Source: Beaufortia kweichowensis | Taxonomy: Eukaryota > Chordata > Actinopteri > Cypriniformes > Gastromyzontidae | Assembly: GCA_019155185.1 (NCBI GenBank) | Contig: CM032817.1 | Span: 12,025,164 to 12,089,163 of the forward strand | Length of the DNA stretch: 64,000 nt | Reading direction: 5' to 3' | In this document: positions 1 through 16,061 of the stretch, piece by piece | How the letters are laid out: each line of letters begins with the position of its first letter | Position numbering within the stretch: the stretch's first letter is position 1 | The notes under the pieces: model-generated | Database searches by the model: none | Seen by the model: the letters and a program-made list of their open reading frames with translations, nothing else | Told to the model about the DNA's origin: nothing | Translations under genes and position numbers: made by a program

Positions 1-30
1 ATATGTCTATACACATTTACAGAATGAAAG

Positions 31-32
31 GA

Positions 33-129
<97 letters not shown>

Positions 130-142
130 AAGACAGACAGAC

Positions 143-207
<65 letters not shown>

Positions 208-222
208 GAGAGAGAGACAGAC

Positions 223-285
<63 letters not shown>

Positions 286-316
286 GAGAGAGACAGACAG
301 AGAGAGAGAGACAGAC

Positions 317-394
<78 letters not shown>
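31..394. repeat. (GA)n microsatellite with GACA interruptions
   Basis: About 360 bp of almost pure purine strand made of GA dinucleotides, with regularly recurring GACAGACA and GAAA interruptions. The Arg-Glu open frame across it is an artefact of the repeat. Confidence 0.97.
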
Positions 395-397
<3 letters not shown>

Positions 398-1455
398 TAA
401 AACACTTCAAACGGCGCTTAAAATGAGCTTTTTCCTTCATTTCACCGATTTCACATTCAAACCTCTTTACATTTTAATGACTTAAATGAGCTGTCGTGTT
501 TTATTACTACAAGATGAAAATACTTTAGTTTGTTCACATTAGGGTTTTGTTGTTGAACTGCATAAACACAGTTATACTGTAATACTGTACCGTTTAAACA
601 ACAGCTGGAATGGATAATGTTGAGTTTTTTGAGTTTCTGAGGTAATTTTAAAGTTTTTCACTCACGTGAACGCGGTCGCCTCAGGCACTAAATTTCCTCT
701 CCTCAACACTTGTTTATTACCGAGCGACTTGTAAAGTTATCCAGTCTCCTCTGGATAACGTTGATGCTTTAGTGAGTCAATTGGGTTATTTTTCATAATA
801 AATATGGATTATTTGACAATAATCATTTGTGTGATGTAAACTCGCGTTCGTCGTTCTCCTGAGTCCTGACAGGTGCGCGCGCGCGCATGCGCTATAGCGT
901 CACGACACGTTTTTACTGTATATTGCCTTTTCATTGTAAACGTTATACACGAGTTGTCACTTTAACAAAATAACAAAACGTATGTGCACACTGAGAAACG
1001 GCGAAAAGTAAAGAAAAAAGAGATCTTGAATATATTGACGAAAACCTCGTGTAAACATTGTACGTGGGTGTTAAAAAAAGATGATTTCTCTAGAAACATT
1101 AACGGAGTCGGACACAGAAAAGCTCTTCTTTTTATGAACCTTATTGTGACTTTATTTTTCCAGAGAACAACTGTGTTGTCTTTCCTTTCAAAATAAAAGT
1201 ACATCCCGATACGTTCCTTCATTTACAAAGCATTACAACAAATACATCTCAATGCATTTATTATTAAAATAATGATATAAACAATTATAGAAAATGTAAC
1301 ATAGTATAATGTTAAAATAATTAAATAAAACCAATGATTATTGTGTATTAACATTTGACAGACAAAAAAATATATATTTTTGCATGACCATATTTGACAC
1401 TTTTCATTATTTGTTTTAAATAATAAATCAATACATCTTTTTCTTTCTCATGCAG
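395..1455. other. No gene seen; DNA 5' of the chrm2 coding exon
   Basis: No exon with convincing coding content was found. The stretch is AT-rich except for a short GC-rich patch near 840-910. Because a splice acceptor precedes the chrm2 ATG, this is probably intron of the chrm2 transcript, although the GC-rich patch could be a promoter of its own. A miR-490-like hairpin, which lies in a CHRM2 intron in mammals, was looked for and not found. Confidence 0.6.
872..892. promoter_or_regulatory. Alternating GC tract ending in an NRF1-like palindrome
   Basis: An alternating purine-pyrimidine run of GC dinucleotides leads into GCGCATGCGC (883-892), the palindromic core of the NRF1 consensus. It sits about 610 bp upstream of the chrm2 ATG in otherwise AT-rich DNA. 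The run could also adopt Z-DNA. Use as a promoter is inference. Confidence 0.35.
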
Positions 1456-1504
1456 GTGTCTGAAATCGTAAATCCTGCCCATAGTGAACTGACCAGCTGA
1501 CATC
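1441..1504 (+). other. chrm2: Splice acceptor and 5'UTR of the chrm2 coding exon
   Basis: A pyrimidine-rich tract (1438-1450) is followed by a CAG acceptor at 1453-1455, leaving about 49 bp of 5'UTR before the ATG. Muscarinic receptor genes typically have an intronless coding exon preceded by non-coding exons, so this acceptor fits. The upstream exon is not identified here. Confidence 0.6.
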
Positions 1505-2989
1505 ATGGATACAATAAACTTCACCTTCTGGAACGCCTCTGAGGGCAATGAGACGATGGAGACGGTGGACGAGAGCCCTTATAAGACAGTAGAGGTGGTG
1601 TTCATTGTACTCGTGGCCGGATCACTCAGTTTGGTCACTGTCATTGGGAATATTTTAGTCATGCTCTCCATTAAGGTGAACAGAAGCCTTCAGACCGTCA
1701 ATAACTATTTCTTGTTCAGTCTGGCCTGTGCTGACCTCATCATTGGCCTTTGCTCTATGAACTTATATACAGTCTATATCGTGATTGGATACTGGCCGCT
1801 CGGCCCAGTCGTATGTGATTTGTGGTTAGCGCTGGACTACGTGGTGAGCAACGCTTCAGTCATGAACCTTCTGATCATCAGCTTTGACCGTTACTTTTGC
1901 GTCACCAAGCCGCTCAGCTATCCAGTAAAGAGGACAACCAAAATGGCGGGGATGATGATCGCAGCCGCCTGGGTGTTGTCCTTCATCCTCTGGGCTCCGG
2001 CCATCCTCTTTTGGCAGTTTATCGTTGGTGGGCGAACGGTGCCGGAGAAGGAGTGCTACATTCAGTTCTTCTCCAACGCGGCGGTTACGTTTGGCACAGC
2101 CATAGCCGCTTTTTACTTGCCCGTTATCATCATGATGGTGCTGTACTGGCAGATCTCCCGTGCCAGTAAGAGCCGTGTCAAGAAAGACAACCGCAAGCCT
2201 TCAGGCAGCAACCTCGAGGTGGCTTCCCCGAGTCAGACCCGTGAAAACACCACCAACAAACCCACCAACAACAACGTGACAGCTGAAGAAGCAGACCGAG
2301 GCCAGACCCTGATCACGGACGATGCCACCAACCAGCAGGACGCCCGACTGCAGAACGGCAAAGCGCCGTCTTCAGCGAGCGGAGAAGCGGAGACGGATGA
2401 GAGAGTACGAGGAAACTGCATCCCCGCCGAGGAGAAAGAAAGCTCAAACGACTCCACCTCCGGCAGCGGCGCCGTAACCAATCAGAAAGAAGAAGCGGCA
2501 CCGTCTACAGCCAATGACGGTCAGGTTCCCACCAGGCACCGCGTCAAGCCCGGAGGATCCAAACTAACCTGCATCAAGATCATCACCAAATCACCAAAAG
2601 GAGATTGTTACGCCCCCTCAAACGCGACGGTGGAGATCGTTCCGGCTGCCGAGAGGCAGAACCACGTGGCGAGGAAGATCGTGAAGATGACCAAGCAGCC
2701 GCCCAAGAAGAAGAAAGCACCGTCCTCACGGGAAAAGAAGGTGACGCGCACCATCATGGCCATCCTGGTGGCATTTGTGGCCACCTGGACGCCCTACAAC
2801 GTGATGGTCCTCATTAATACATTCTGCTCCAGCTGTATTCCCAACACGGTGTGGACCATCGGATACTGGCTCTGTTACATCAACAGCACCATCAACCCCG
2901 CCTGCTACGCCCTGTGTAACATCACCTTCAAAAAAACATTCAAACAACTGCTGCTCTGTCAGTATAAGAACATACGCTCCACCCGATGA
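1505..2989 (+). CDS. chrm2: Muscarinic acetylcholine receptor M2
   Basis: Uninterrupted 494-aa single-exon class A GPCR. It is a plasma-membrane receptor for acetylcholine that, by family knowledge, couples to Gi/o and slows the heart and inhibits neurons. The N-terminus carries three glycosylation sequons (Asn5, Asn10, Asn15). TM1 starts near residue 31. The orthosteric Asp is at 111 in the LDYVVSN motif, DRY is at 128-130 and NPACY at 464-468. The third intracellular loop is about 200 aa and contains the M2-type EEKESSNDSTS and VARKIVKMTKQP segments; the tail ends KNIRSTR. M4 is the closest alternative, but these loop segments and the neighbouring ptn gene argue for M2. The start is chosen because of the ATGG context shortly after a splice acceptor. 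The protein is somewhat longer than mammalian M2 (466 aa), with the extra length in the N-terminus and third loop. Which teleost duplicate (a or b) it is cannot be settled here. Confidence 0.93.
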   Translation: MDTINFTFWNASEGNETMETVDESPYKTVEVVFIVLVAGSLSLVTVIGNILVMLSIKVNRSLQTVNNYFLFSLACADLIIGLCSMNLYTVYIVIGYWPLGPVVCDLWLALDYVVSNASVMNLLIISFDRYFCVTKPLSYPVKRTTKMAGMMIAAAWVLSFILWAPAILFWQFIVGGRTVPEKECYIQFFSNAAVTFGTAIAAFYLPVIIMMVLYWQISRASKSRVKKDNRKPSGSNLEVASPSQTRENTTNKPTNNNVTAEEADRGQTLITDDATNQQDARLQNGKAPSSASGEAETDERVRGNCIPAEEKESSNDSTSGSGAVTNQKEEAAPSTANDGQVPTRHRVKPGGSKLTCIKIITKSPKGDCYAPSNATVEIVPAAERQNHVARKIVKMTKQPPKKKKAPSSREKKVTRTIMAILVAFVATWTPYNVMVLINTFCSSCIPNTVWTIGYWLCYINSTINPACYALCNITFKKTFKQLLLCQYKNIRSTR

Positions 2990-3621
2990 GCACCAATGTA
3001 CCGTGTGTGCATGCATGTACTGCTATATTTACCATGTGTGTTTTGGTGATAAATGTGTGTGACTGATGGAGTGACTGTATGGTCTCACGCTAACAGACAT
3101 GAAGTGTCTGGAGGTCACAGAGTCTCTGTATATATCTAACACATCATTTGCATCAAGCTGAACTCACATCGCCAATATGTTTCATTGAAAATGAGTGACT
3201 TCTAGACACTTCAAATGGTTGTTAGTGTGAACACCCATTAAGAGCTTGACAATTCACACAGAGAGATTGAAATGGGTTTCAGTAATGAGACAGGCCCACA
3301 CAGAATCTGCACGCACAACCCGTCAGTCACAAAGTTTTACAAATCCACAGCTCCTCTCGGCAAATCTCATTAAGTTACCAATAAGATTTTCTTCTGAAAT
3401 CAATAGAGAAGCGTGTGGATTCGGTTTGGGCCCGTGATGAGTGTTTGAGCCGTTTGTGTTTAATGTTTTTTATAGATGATATTGTTGTAGCACTTTACAC
3501 ACGTACAGGTAATGCATGAAAGAAGAAAAAGATGAAGTGCTTAAATATTTGATTCATGAGAAAAATGTTAAATATAAAAAATAAGAAGATGGTCAGATGA
3601 CGGTCTGTACTATTCAATAAA
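2990..3621 (+). terminator. chrm2: chrm2 3'UTR with candidate poly(A) signal
   Basis: AATAAA at 3616-3621 is the first canonical signal downstream of the stop codon. Other weaker or later signals exist, so the true 3' end is uncertain. Confidence 0.4.
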
Positions 3622-3730
3622 ACACAAATAAGGGGACAACAGGGCTGACTGAAGATTCAAACCAAATGTGTTTGAGCTTCAGTATAAAACCATACCTGTA
3701 TATAAATGTAAATACATCACGTACTGTATT

Positions 3731-3754
3731 TATGTGTGTGTGTGTGTGTGTGTG
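3731..3754. repeat. (TG)n microsatellite
   Basis: Short perfect TG dinucleotide run. Confidence 0.9.
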
Positions 3755-6209
3755 GAAGATGATGGAGAGATTGATCTGGGTGTGTTTCATAGAAATTTGG
3801 TTTAAAGTCAACAGCAAATCATCACTTCTGTAACATGATTAATATGAATAAGACAGGATTGTGTATGGGATGCATCACAGAGGAGAGGCAGGTGGTTACT
3901 TTTCATGTTGCTGAACAAATTATTACATATAAGGAGTAAGTTTTTACGTTTTTAAATAATGCACACAAAGAAACTTTTATTAAGATAGTAATCAGGATCT
4001 ATTTTAAGTTCACATTGACTTTAAATCTGAAATGAAACAGAGTGTCTGTGATGACAGGTGTGTGTGTGTGATGTGTGTGCGCTCGGTAAGAGAGCTGAAG
4101 AGTGTCTCTGGTGTGGCCGTATGTTAAAGTGGATGAGTTGTGAGTGCTCGGGGGCTCCAGGGATGCAAATCTAAAGCTTTTAAAGTGCAGGATAAAGAGG
4201 CTCTCACAGACACGCTCACATTAGCATCCCGCTCACCTCTGCTTTGCATTTACACAAAACAGTTCACTCATGACTGAGAGAAAAAAGAAAAATACCAGTG
4301 CAGTAATTTACATCGAATCTAGTGGCCAAATTGTAAAAACCTCTCAAAGTTGTATTATTGAAAGGGCAAACGCTTGCTTTCCGCCTCATTGTAAATGACA
4401 TGAGACGCTGCATGTGTTTGGTTGTGACGCATACGTGCGGCTGGAATAACCTGATCATGATCTGATCTCTGGGTTCATGTTCATGACGTGTTTGAAAGAG
4501 TGTGTTAGGGAGATTTTGCTTTCCCAGAGCTGCGTGTGTGTGATCGATTACCCCGGATAGGGGTTTAAAGTAAATCACAGGTTATTGCCTTGTGAATTTA
4601 AAGGGCTAAAGTATTTAAGCTTTCTCATCTCATTATTAGATGCTCTGTCATCATACATCACGTTTTGATTCATTCGGATTGATCAGAAACACATGACAGT
4701 GATGTGTGCCGGGGGAACGCTGTTCATCTCCAGCTGTGACGTGATGTTTGATGTCTTGTTTGTGTCGAGTGCTGATCAGACTTTCCCCTGTTGATTACAG
4801 TCATTCTCAAACTGACTGAAAGTACACAGACGTCTCACATGGCCAAGACAAGACGTGTGAGATTCCTCTCAGGAGAAAAAGTTTCTGTTTGTTTTCATTT
4901 TATTCTCACTGATGTTTATGAGAGATAACTGTTGAGCTGTTAAGGACTTTTTTATTATGTGATTAGCTCCTGAAGATAAGATGGAGATGAGGTTATCATG
5001 GTAAATTTCAAGAACAGAGAAATGATTTAATTGAACTTTGAATATATGAAGTATATTTTAGTAAGCAAAAAGCATATTCTTTAGTCTAGTCATGAAGATT
5101 AATGAAGTGATGATGGTTTCTCAGTTTGTGTGTATGTGTTTAATCAGTCTGTGCTGGAGGTCAGAGGTCGTGACAGATGCCGCTGGTGTTGTGCAGGTGT
5201 CAGAGTAAGTGTTCAGATGATGATCTGTGAGCTACACGCTCTCGTCTGTGACCCCGTCCTTACATGGACCGACACTCGTCTATCACACTCGCTCTGTTCT
5301 TCACAGACAGATAAAGACATGAGAGAGTGTGACGCTCAGTAAGATGAGATTTACTAGATGAGAGTCTCTCAATAATCCAACATTACACAATCACACAGCC
5401 ACGTGAAGTGCGTGGCTTTTAATGTTTTACTGTACATTACAGTGTATTTTACAGTAATACAGTATTTTGTGCTTTTATTTGTGAAAATAACTGTACCATA
5501 GTCAGACACGTGTCCAGATAGACGGACCTTTGAAAAATCAAGCAAAACAACAATTTACCATGATGTACAATTTATTATTATTTGCACAAAATGATAAATC
5601 TGTCTAAAAAGTTATTCTTTTCTGAAAGAAGTTGTATGAGATCTGAGCTGTCACTGCATGTCTGTGGTTTGTGACGTTCAGGGAGCTCACCATCACCATC
5701 TTCATCCTGACATCATCTCCCTCATCATCATCATCAAGTAAACTGACAGCACAATATTAAACAAAAGGGCTTCAATGTATTTTTATATCCGTTATAGATT
5801 TTATTTCAGTGTTTCTTATAATCTGATGTGGACGTTCTTTGTATTTTTTCATGTAGACTAAACAATTATTTGCTGTCGTATATGTTTAAGTCTAATTAAT
5901 TTGGCTTTACAAACTTGCTTAGCCTTATCGGCCAGTGGTGAGTTGCTTTAAATGATAAAATAAATTGAATTTGATGAGATCAAATGACTTGAAATCATGT
6001 AAAAACAGTTAAAATGACTTGTTAAGCCAGGTCGATTTTAAAAGTTTAGGGCAGCAAAGAATTTTTTACAGACAAAAATATTTATTCTTTATTGTAGTTG
6101 TTTGTAGTGGGCAAGTTTAGTTTATCTGTAAATATTTGTTTCTTTAACAACTTTTCCTCTCTAAGCACAAAGAGTTTATTATATAATGTGTGTGTGCTGA
6201 TGTCTGTGA

Positions 6210-6247
6210 TGTGTGTGTGTGTGTGTGCGTGTGTGTGTGCATGCGTT

Positions 6248-6286
<39 letters not shown>

Positions 6287-6343
6287 ATGCATGCGTTTGT
6301 GTGTGTGTGCATGTGTGTGTGTGCATGTGTGTGTGTGTGTGTG
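6210..6343. repeat. Imperfect (TG)n microsatellite
   Basis: TG repeats interrupted by GCATGCGTTTG units. The interruption recurs about 50 bp apart, so the array expanded after the interruption arose. Confidence 0.93.
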
Positions 6344-6466
6344 CGGGTCACACATGTTGATTATGCCGGCTCATGACCCAGAGATCAGTACAGAAATGTA
6401 AATACAGCACATTTTCACAGTTCAGACAGATGATGTATGTGTGTTTATCCCTGGAGTGTCTGAAGC

Positions 6467-6600
<134 letters not shown>

Positions 6601-7925
6601 GTAGCATGTGATGGAGGTCATGAGATCATGAGCGACTGACAAAGACACAAAGACAACCGACCAATGAACACTGAACACTGATACAACAAAACAACAATCA
6701 TTATAAGCAGACATTATCAAATGACAGACGTGCTTTTCTATTACAGTTTTTTTTTTATTTTGTAAATATTAAACATCCATGAAGTGAGAATTTCAGTCTG
6801 AATGAGCAAAGCCAAAGGTGGAGATGAGAGAAAGCAGACAGACGTCAGCGTGACAATGAAAGATGAATTTACTTATTGGTGTCCATAGCAACTAAAGCAG
6901 ACTTCATCATACTTTTGACTTTAAAGTTGTTTTTTCTTCTTACGGCTCATTAATGGTGAATTGAAGATGACAAAGAGAAAATGTGCTTCAGGCCAGAAAC
7001 TCAATGCATGTATGCAAATACAGATACGAGATGCTTCACATTCACTCTTGTGTTTTAGTAATGTCTTCAGTTTCCTTCACATGTTTGTGCCAATAATCAG
7101 CTGTGTTGTTTTTTAGGTAACACAACTTGATCAGCAATGACCTGATGGAAAAATCACTGCAAGTAAAAGCAGTTTAAGCTATTGTATGTTATAGTGTCAA
7201 ATGCAGTGATGTTACATAGGATGCATTCTTACACAAAGAATTAAAACACAAAAGAAAGGTTTTTGATCTACCTTTATTCATCATGGTGCATGATGCTGAT
7301 AAAACATCGAGACGTGTCTCATCGGCCAAAGACGTCCATCTGTACATAAACCAACACTAATAAATCAAGTACAGGTGTGTCTTCTGCCTCATACGAGAGG
7401 TGCTGGTTTATCAGAATACCAAAAATAAACATTTTTTTTCCAGCTGGATTTCAGGTGACGGGACACAGGCTGGTGTATGTACAGATGTGGGACGGTGGTG
7501 TAAATACTCAATCTTGTTTATTTTTCATGGCTACGTGTGTCTTGTGGTTTCTATTTACTGTGAGTTGTGAATCTCATCCAGTAGATGTGTGCTTTATCAT
7601 CTTAACATTTGTATTATAATATATAGTCGACATTCTCTATGTGTAGCACAGATGAAGTGTAAATACATGTGTTTATTAATAAATATGAATGTTTTTGATC
7701 TTTATTAGGGCAACGATCCGAAAGGCATTCTGGATTGTTGATCATTGATGCGATAAAACAAAGTAACAAAGTGTGTTTATAAGATTTGCTGTATCGTGCA
7801 ATATACTTTTGGAGAAGAATTCTAGCAAATAAAAATGTTCATGATCAATTATTATGCCTGAATTATTTCAATTATTAAAAGAAAAAAAAAAACTGGACAC
7901 AGATGCAGTGATTTATAGACATAGA

Positions 7926-8473
7926 TTTATTCACTAGGACATTATTACATGAAGAAAAACACACAAACATCTTTATTTCATATTCTGGATTACTCTATTT
8001 AATTATATAATAAATTCACCTTTATATATCAAATTCCCTGTTTGAAATATGAATATTTTAACTATAACTGAAGTCTACAGTCTTGTGTTCACAGTATGCA
8101 CAGAAATTCAGCCCTTAAAGGTACAAGACAATGTCTTATTCTGTTCTTTTCCATATAATGACAGCAAAAAGGAATTTTACTGAAAATTAACGTCAGTTAA
8201 GAATAATTGTACCATACAGTCATTCACAAACTTCAAAAGTCACACTGAATTAAAACCAATAAAAGAACCTTCAATGAAATATTTCATTTTGGTTTAGTAA
8301 TATTACAATTTAAGCTTGAGATTTTAGTAGACACATTTGTCTTTCTCAACTTTTTTTTAGCAAGATGAAACTATAAAATATCTAAAAATGTTCTACTAGA
8401 CAGAAATCAAAATCTCTTCCCCGCAGTTATATACGTTCTGCATCAGGAGGTGAAGCGTCTCCTCTTCTCTCGT
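7926..8473 (-). terminator. ptn: ptn 3'UTR with candidate poly(A) signal
   Basis: On the minus strand AATAAA lies at 7931-7926, about 540 bp beyond the ptn stop codon. Another minus-strand AATAAA lies further on near 7267-7272, so alternative 3' ends are possible. Confidence 0.4.
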
Positions 8474-11391
<2,918 letters not shown>

Positions 11392-12839
11392 CCTGACAAC
11401 AAATACAACAAAAGTGTCAAAACTTCATCTGCAAATCACAAGACAGAAGACTCTCGCTCTCTCAGGAGAAAAAGTAAAGGTGGGTCGAATAATTAGAAAT
11501 CAATTTTATCCCAAACGCTCGGCTGCACTTCACTTACAGTAAGAGTCCGGCCCAGCGGCAACATCACCTCCATTTCAATTACCCATGAGTCTCTGTACTG
11601 CCGTCTGTCCCTCCCTCCTTCTCTTCCTCTTTCTGCTTCACTGATTTACACTGTCTCACCGTAAAGACACCAGACCTCCATGAATGTAAATCACACAAAA
11701 TCTCAAGAATATTTCAAGAGAAAATAATAAAACAAGATGTAAACCGAGCAATAATAGCCAACAAATGAAGAAGAGACGACTCTTCATGTGTTCATTTATG
11801 AGGAATATGAACTGTTATAAATGTGACCTGTTACCTGACTATGAAAAATCACAATTTATACATAAACAAATGCTTTAAAAACTTTGAAAGAGATCTCACA
11901 TGAGGATTTAAACCATCTGAACTATCAGTCTGATGAAAACCTTTGAAACCTTTTCATAGAATTGTCCGCATGTTTTTATGAGATGTGTCAGTATAAATGA
12001 TGATGTTCAGTGTTCATCAGGTGTGTGATAATGGACACCTGTGCTGTTCTGCTTCAGTCAGACTGTGAAATCACCAACATCACAGAATAACTGATTCGAG
12101 TCAGATAGACAAAAACCTGTCAATCAGACACTCGTGAGTCATCAACGGATCAGTAAAACATAATCTGTCCTTCAAACCTCATTCCCAACACTTCAACTGG
12201 GATATCAGAGGAAAGCAAAAGTAAACGTCCAGTAGGTTTGAAGACTTTGTCAGATTAGAAATAAAATGCCTTCTTTCACTAAATAGTAATATATATATTC
12301 GGGTTATTATATTTAAAAAATGATTTTATGGAGCACAGTGAAAGCACATTAGCTTAACAGTAAAATAGAATAGAGAAATTCACTTGTATGTGGGCGTGGC
12401 CAATTTAATTCATGACTAACTCTCCCATGGCCAATTAAATTCCAATTCACCGTCCTGTGGGCGGAGCCAATTCAATTAATTAAAGTACTAAAGTACTAAA
12501 GTAAGTCAGTTGTGTTTTCTGTGGGACACTGCTCGGCATCATGAATATCTTTATGTTTAAGCTCTGTAGATCAACCTAAAGGAAGATCAGCAGTCTCATG
12601 TGAAAAATCACCTGTGCTGAAGACCCGAGGCGTGTGCGTGTGTGTGCGGTGAGGTGAAGCGGTTATCCCACTCTAACACTCCATTAGCTCATTGATCAGT
12701 GTGGAAGCAGGAGGGAGAGAGTGACAACGTGATCCATCAGACAGAAGTACACACACACACACACAGCTTTTATTGCCAGAAGAAAGCTGTAGTCGTTGTT
12801 TGCCACTGACAGATTTCTGGAAGACGGGTGCATTGGCTC

Positions 12840-12985
12840 TTAAAGGAATAGTTCAGCCGCCCTCATGACGCTTGTGAAATGCGTATGATTTTATTTTTAT
12901 CTGTGGAACACAAAGCTCTGTACAGTAAACACGGAAAGTAACCAGCGGTTGCAAAAAATGACCTTTAAAGGTCTATGTGATTTAA
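12840..12985. mobile_element. Decayed MITE-like repeat
   Basis: It opens with TAAAGGAATAGTTCA and contains TCTGTGGAACACAAA, both hallmarks of a short non-autonomous element seen almost intact at 57278-57553. The ends are degraded. Confidence 0.5.
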
Positions 12986-13448
12986 ACGGAGTTAATCTGT
13001 ATATGGATCTCAGGTTCAGATGAGTCTGATCCGGGTCAGAGGACAGAAACATCAGGGACCGTGAGCTGTGATTGACAGGCTTTTATCCACACTGAGTCTG
13101 GGTTTGAGAGGAAAGCTTTGCGTTTGATCCAGCTATTCTGACTCAGACCCAAACCCGGATCAGCCGAGTTCTGTCTGTTAGTTTCACAGATCAGTGGGCG
13201 GAGCATCTGAGAAAACAAATCAACACAAAAACAGCCTTTGTGAGAATGTCTGATTGTAGATTATTCCTCATATTACCAAACACATAAATTCATTATTATG
13301 TGAGAAAGAGAGCGCAAGGTAATAAAACTGGAGAAATAAAAGCAGCACTTTTCTGCTCTGGATTCTGTGATGGTTTACTGATGCGCTGGTATTGGATGCT
13401 ATGAATAGTGTTATCTCTCGTATGATAAATTGCCTGTGATGTTGCTCA

Positions 13449-13490
13449 TTTGTAAGATAAAAGCTTCTGCAAAATGACTTAATGCAAATG
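13449..13490 (+). mobile_element. SINE/LINE 3' tail remnant
   Basis: A degenerate copy of the tail seen at 22476-22527 (TTTGTAAG, ATAAAAGC, CTGCAAAATGAC, AATGCAAATG). Confidence 0.45.
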
Positions 13491-15194
13491 TAGCACAGCC
13501 AAGGAAAAAAACATGTATTGTACAAAAACATTTGAACAATGAATGCGTGACTGGTAAAGATTGAGTATTCCAAAGAGCCATGTGGGATATTCCATGCAAA
13601 TATCTTTTTCTCAAAGGTTTTATCATACTGATAGTTTAGATGTCAATATTTGTTCAAGTAAAAACAGTTAACGTATCATTTATGCCAATATTCATGTGAA
13701 ATAACGCTGGACCATGTTTAATATTGAGCAAAAGTATTTCCTGCCTGAGCAAACAGCACATATGATTGTAGATGTTATTCTGATGCTACAGGTCTGATCT
13801 CAACACAGAGGACACAAATCAGATTCATGTGAAGAAACCTCTCTACTGAAGTGACACTAAAACCCCAGACGTACACGCTCTCAGACAGACGGAACTACCC
13901 CAGATACAGCCGCTGGGGTCCGATAAACCCGCCAGGCACCTGTAATCCCAAATCACTTTCACACATATTTATACACACACAGCTCATAGGCACAAAAGCC
14001 CCGCAAATGGAAAATAAATGGGATGGGTGTTGAAAATCGACTTTTTGACATTTGTGTATTTCCATGAATCTCGCTCCAGCAGCCCCGGAGAAAATGTCCT
14101 TCAGAATATTCCAGAAACACCCTCACGGAGAAATCAGAAGAAAATCTGCCTCACCTTGCTCGACCCCGTTGTTCTCAATAATACTCCATCATCTTCAGAA
14201 GCGTGCACACTATACGCTATGCACAAAACACATCCCACAATGCTCTTGACTTTACATTTCCAATGAAGAGAAACAATATCTTGCCTCATTCTTTCACTAG
14301 ACTGATATTAAAAGATTTTAACCGGACATTATATAATGGGCTTGAGAACGAGACACTTTAACCTTCTATGTTTGAAACTTGCGTAATACATTTCACATGC
14401 TATTTTTAAGTAGTAGACATGGCAGTATTCCAGTCAGACACCGACACAATGAAATCTCAGACAATTACTAAAGGCCTCTATTAATAAACCTCTATTCTTC
14501 TTGAATCTATAGACGTCTGTATTCCTCATCACGATTCTCAGCATCGTAATGTAGATGTAACATGTTGGATTGTCTTGTGAGTTTTTCTCGGGCGGATGAC
14601 AGATGGTGTGGTTGGAAGCAGGTGCATGAACAAAGCAATTACATCCAAAATAGAGTCATGAGTCCATCATTAGCAACCCCACCCACATACACTCACCTCT
14701 CCATCCTTAAAACACCATCACATTAACAGCTTTTAAAGTTATCTTCATAACCCTCCCAGGAGGAATATTTAGTAAATATATATATATATATAGTTGACAT
14801 TAAAAAGTATGTGTGGTCCAGCTGAGAAACTGAATCCAAACACACCTGATTCAGATATGTGACACACACAGGCAGTCTTTACTAATGAGCTGAGAAGTTC
14901 ATTTAGATGAGGGAGACATGCAGTTCTACAGATTCTCTAATGATCAGAAACGTTAACAAACTAAACATTAAAAGAGCATTTTATTAACAATCTGCATACT
15001 TACCCATCAGAGAGATTAAAAAATATAAAAAATAATGTTTTCATAATAATGGAAATATGAATGATAACACCTCACTCTCTCTCCGTCAGGTGAGTATTTT
15101 GCTAATGAACAATTACACCTGTTCCAAATCACCATGAACACACATGCTTTAATGTGAATTAGTAACATAACTTTGATGGAATGATGTTGATAAG

Positions 15195-15211
15195 ACAGTG
15201 CCCTCTGCAGG
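15195..15211 (-). promoter_or_regulatory. CTCF-like motif
   Basis: The reverse strand reads CCTGCAGAGGGCACTGT, a good fit to the CTCF core. Binding is inferred from sequence only. Confidence 0.35.
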
Positions 15212-16061
15212 AATAATCTCTGACTAAAGCAAAGAGTCTCATCTGTCTGTTTTTATCATCTTCTATCCAACTCTTAAAGACTCCCTCACTGAAACACAAA
15301 CACTCACGCAGCACAAGACCAATACTCATCAAAAACCCTCAGAAATCAATGAAGAAAAAAGAATGAGAGCTATGAGATTGAAATCCAATGACATCTAAAA
15401 TGAAGAGAAATTCAATCTTTACTGTCAGATTGTTTTTTACACATCTCACATATATCTCAAGACAGAGGTAACCACCTTCACTTTGTTAGTGTACTGTTAA
15501 GGATGTTGGACGCAAATATATATTAACGGAGGAGTTGTGTTATTTTAGGTCTGCACTTGGAGAATGTGAAGAAGAAGAAAGCGACAGAAACGAGCGAGTA
15601 AGTGTGTGTGAGAGAGCGAGAGCGAGTGGGTGGGTTCTTTAAAGAACATCCCTCTCTGTGGGGCATCGGCTCAGATCTCAGATCAGTAACACACACACAC
15701 AGAGAGAATAGGAGGTCATTGTTCTTTTCCCACAGCAGGTTCTTCTAACTTCAGCTCAATGTCAGAACTCTTAAAACAGACAGAGGTGTGAAGAGAGAGA
15801 GAGCGGTTCTGAGCCAAACTCCTGACCACGCCGGAGACGCTCCTGAGCTTTACACATGGTTTGTCTGTGAACATCTACAGTGGTTTTTGTGGGTGGATGT
15901 GTCTCTGTTTAGCTTTCCTCTTCCTCGTTAGACACATGCCATCTGTTTGAAGAGATATCAACCAACACAGCTCTGCTTTAATCCAGATTACAGAAACAGA
16001 TCTCATAATCTGAGATTACAGTCACTAGTCATCCTCTCAATCATTATAACATGTTGTGACA

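Noticed and set aside
3..485. Long Arg/Glu (RERERE) open reading frames over GA repeats, also at 18.1-18.6 and 22.6-22.8 kb
   Set aside because: They are translations of dinucleotide repeats, open on both strands, with no conserved flanks or splice context.
1..1500. Possible miR-490 hairpin in the chrm2 5' intron
   Set aside because: No segment resembling either mature arm was found; it may lie further upstream, outside the window.
1897..2817. Out-of-frame ORFs on both strands inside chrm2
   Set aside because: Shadows of the GC-rich receptor exon with no protein-family resemblance.
15549..15597. 49-bp exon-like unit with TTTTAG acceptor and perfect GTAAGT donor on the plus strand
   Set aside because: Short Lys-rich content, no partner exons and no known gene on that strand; likely chance.
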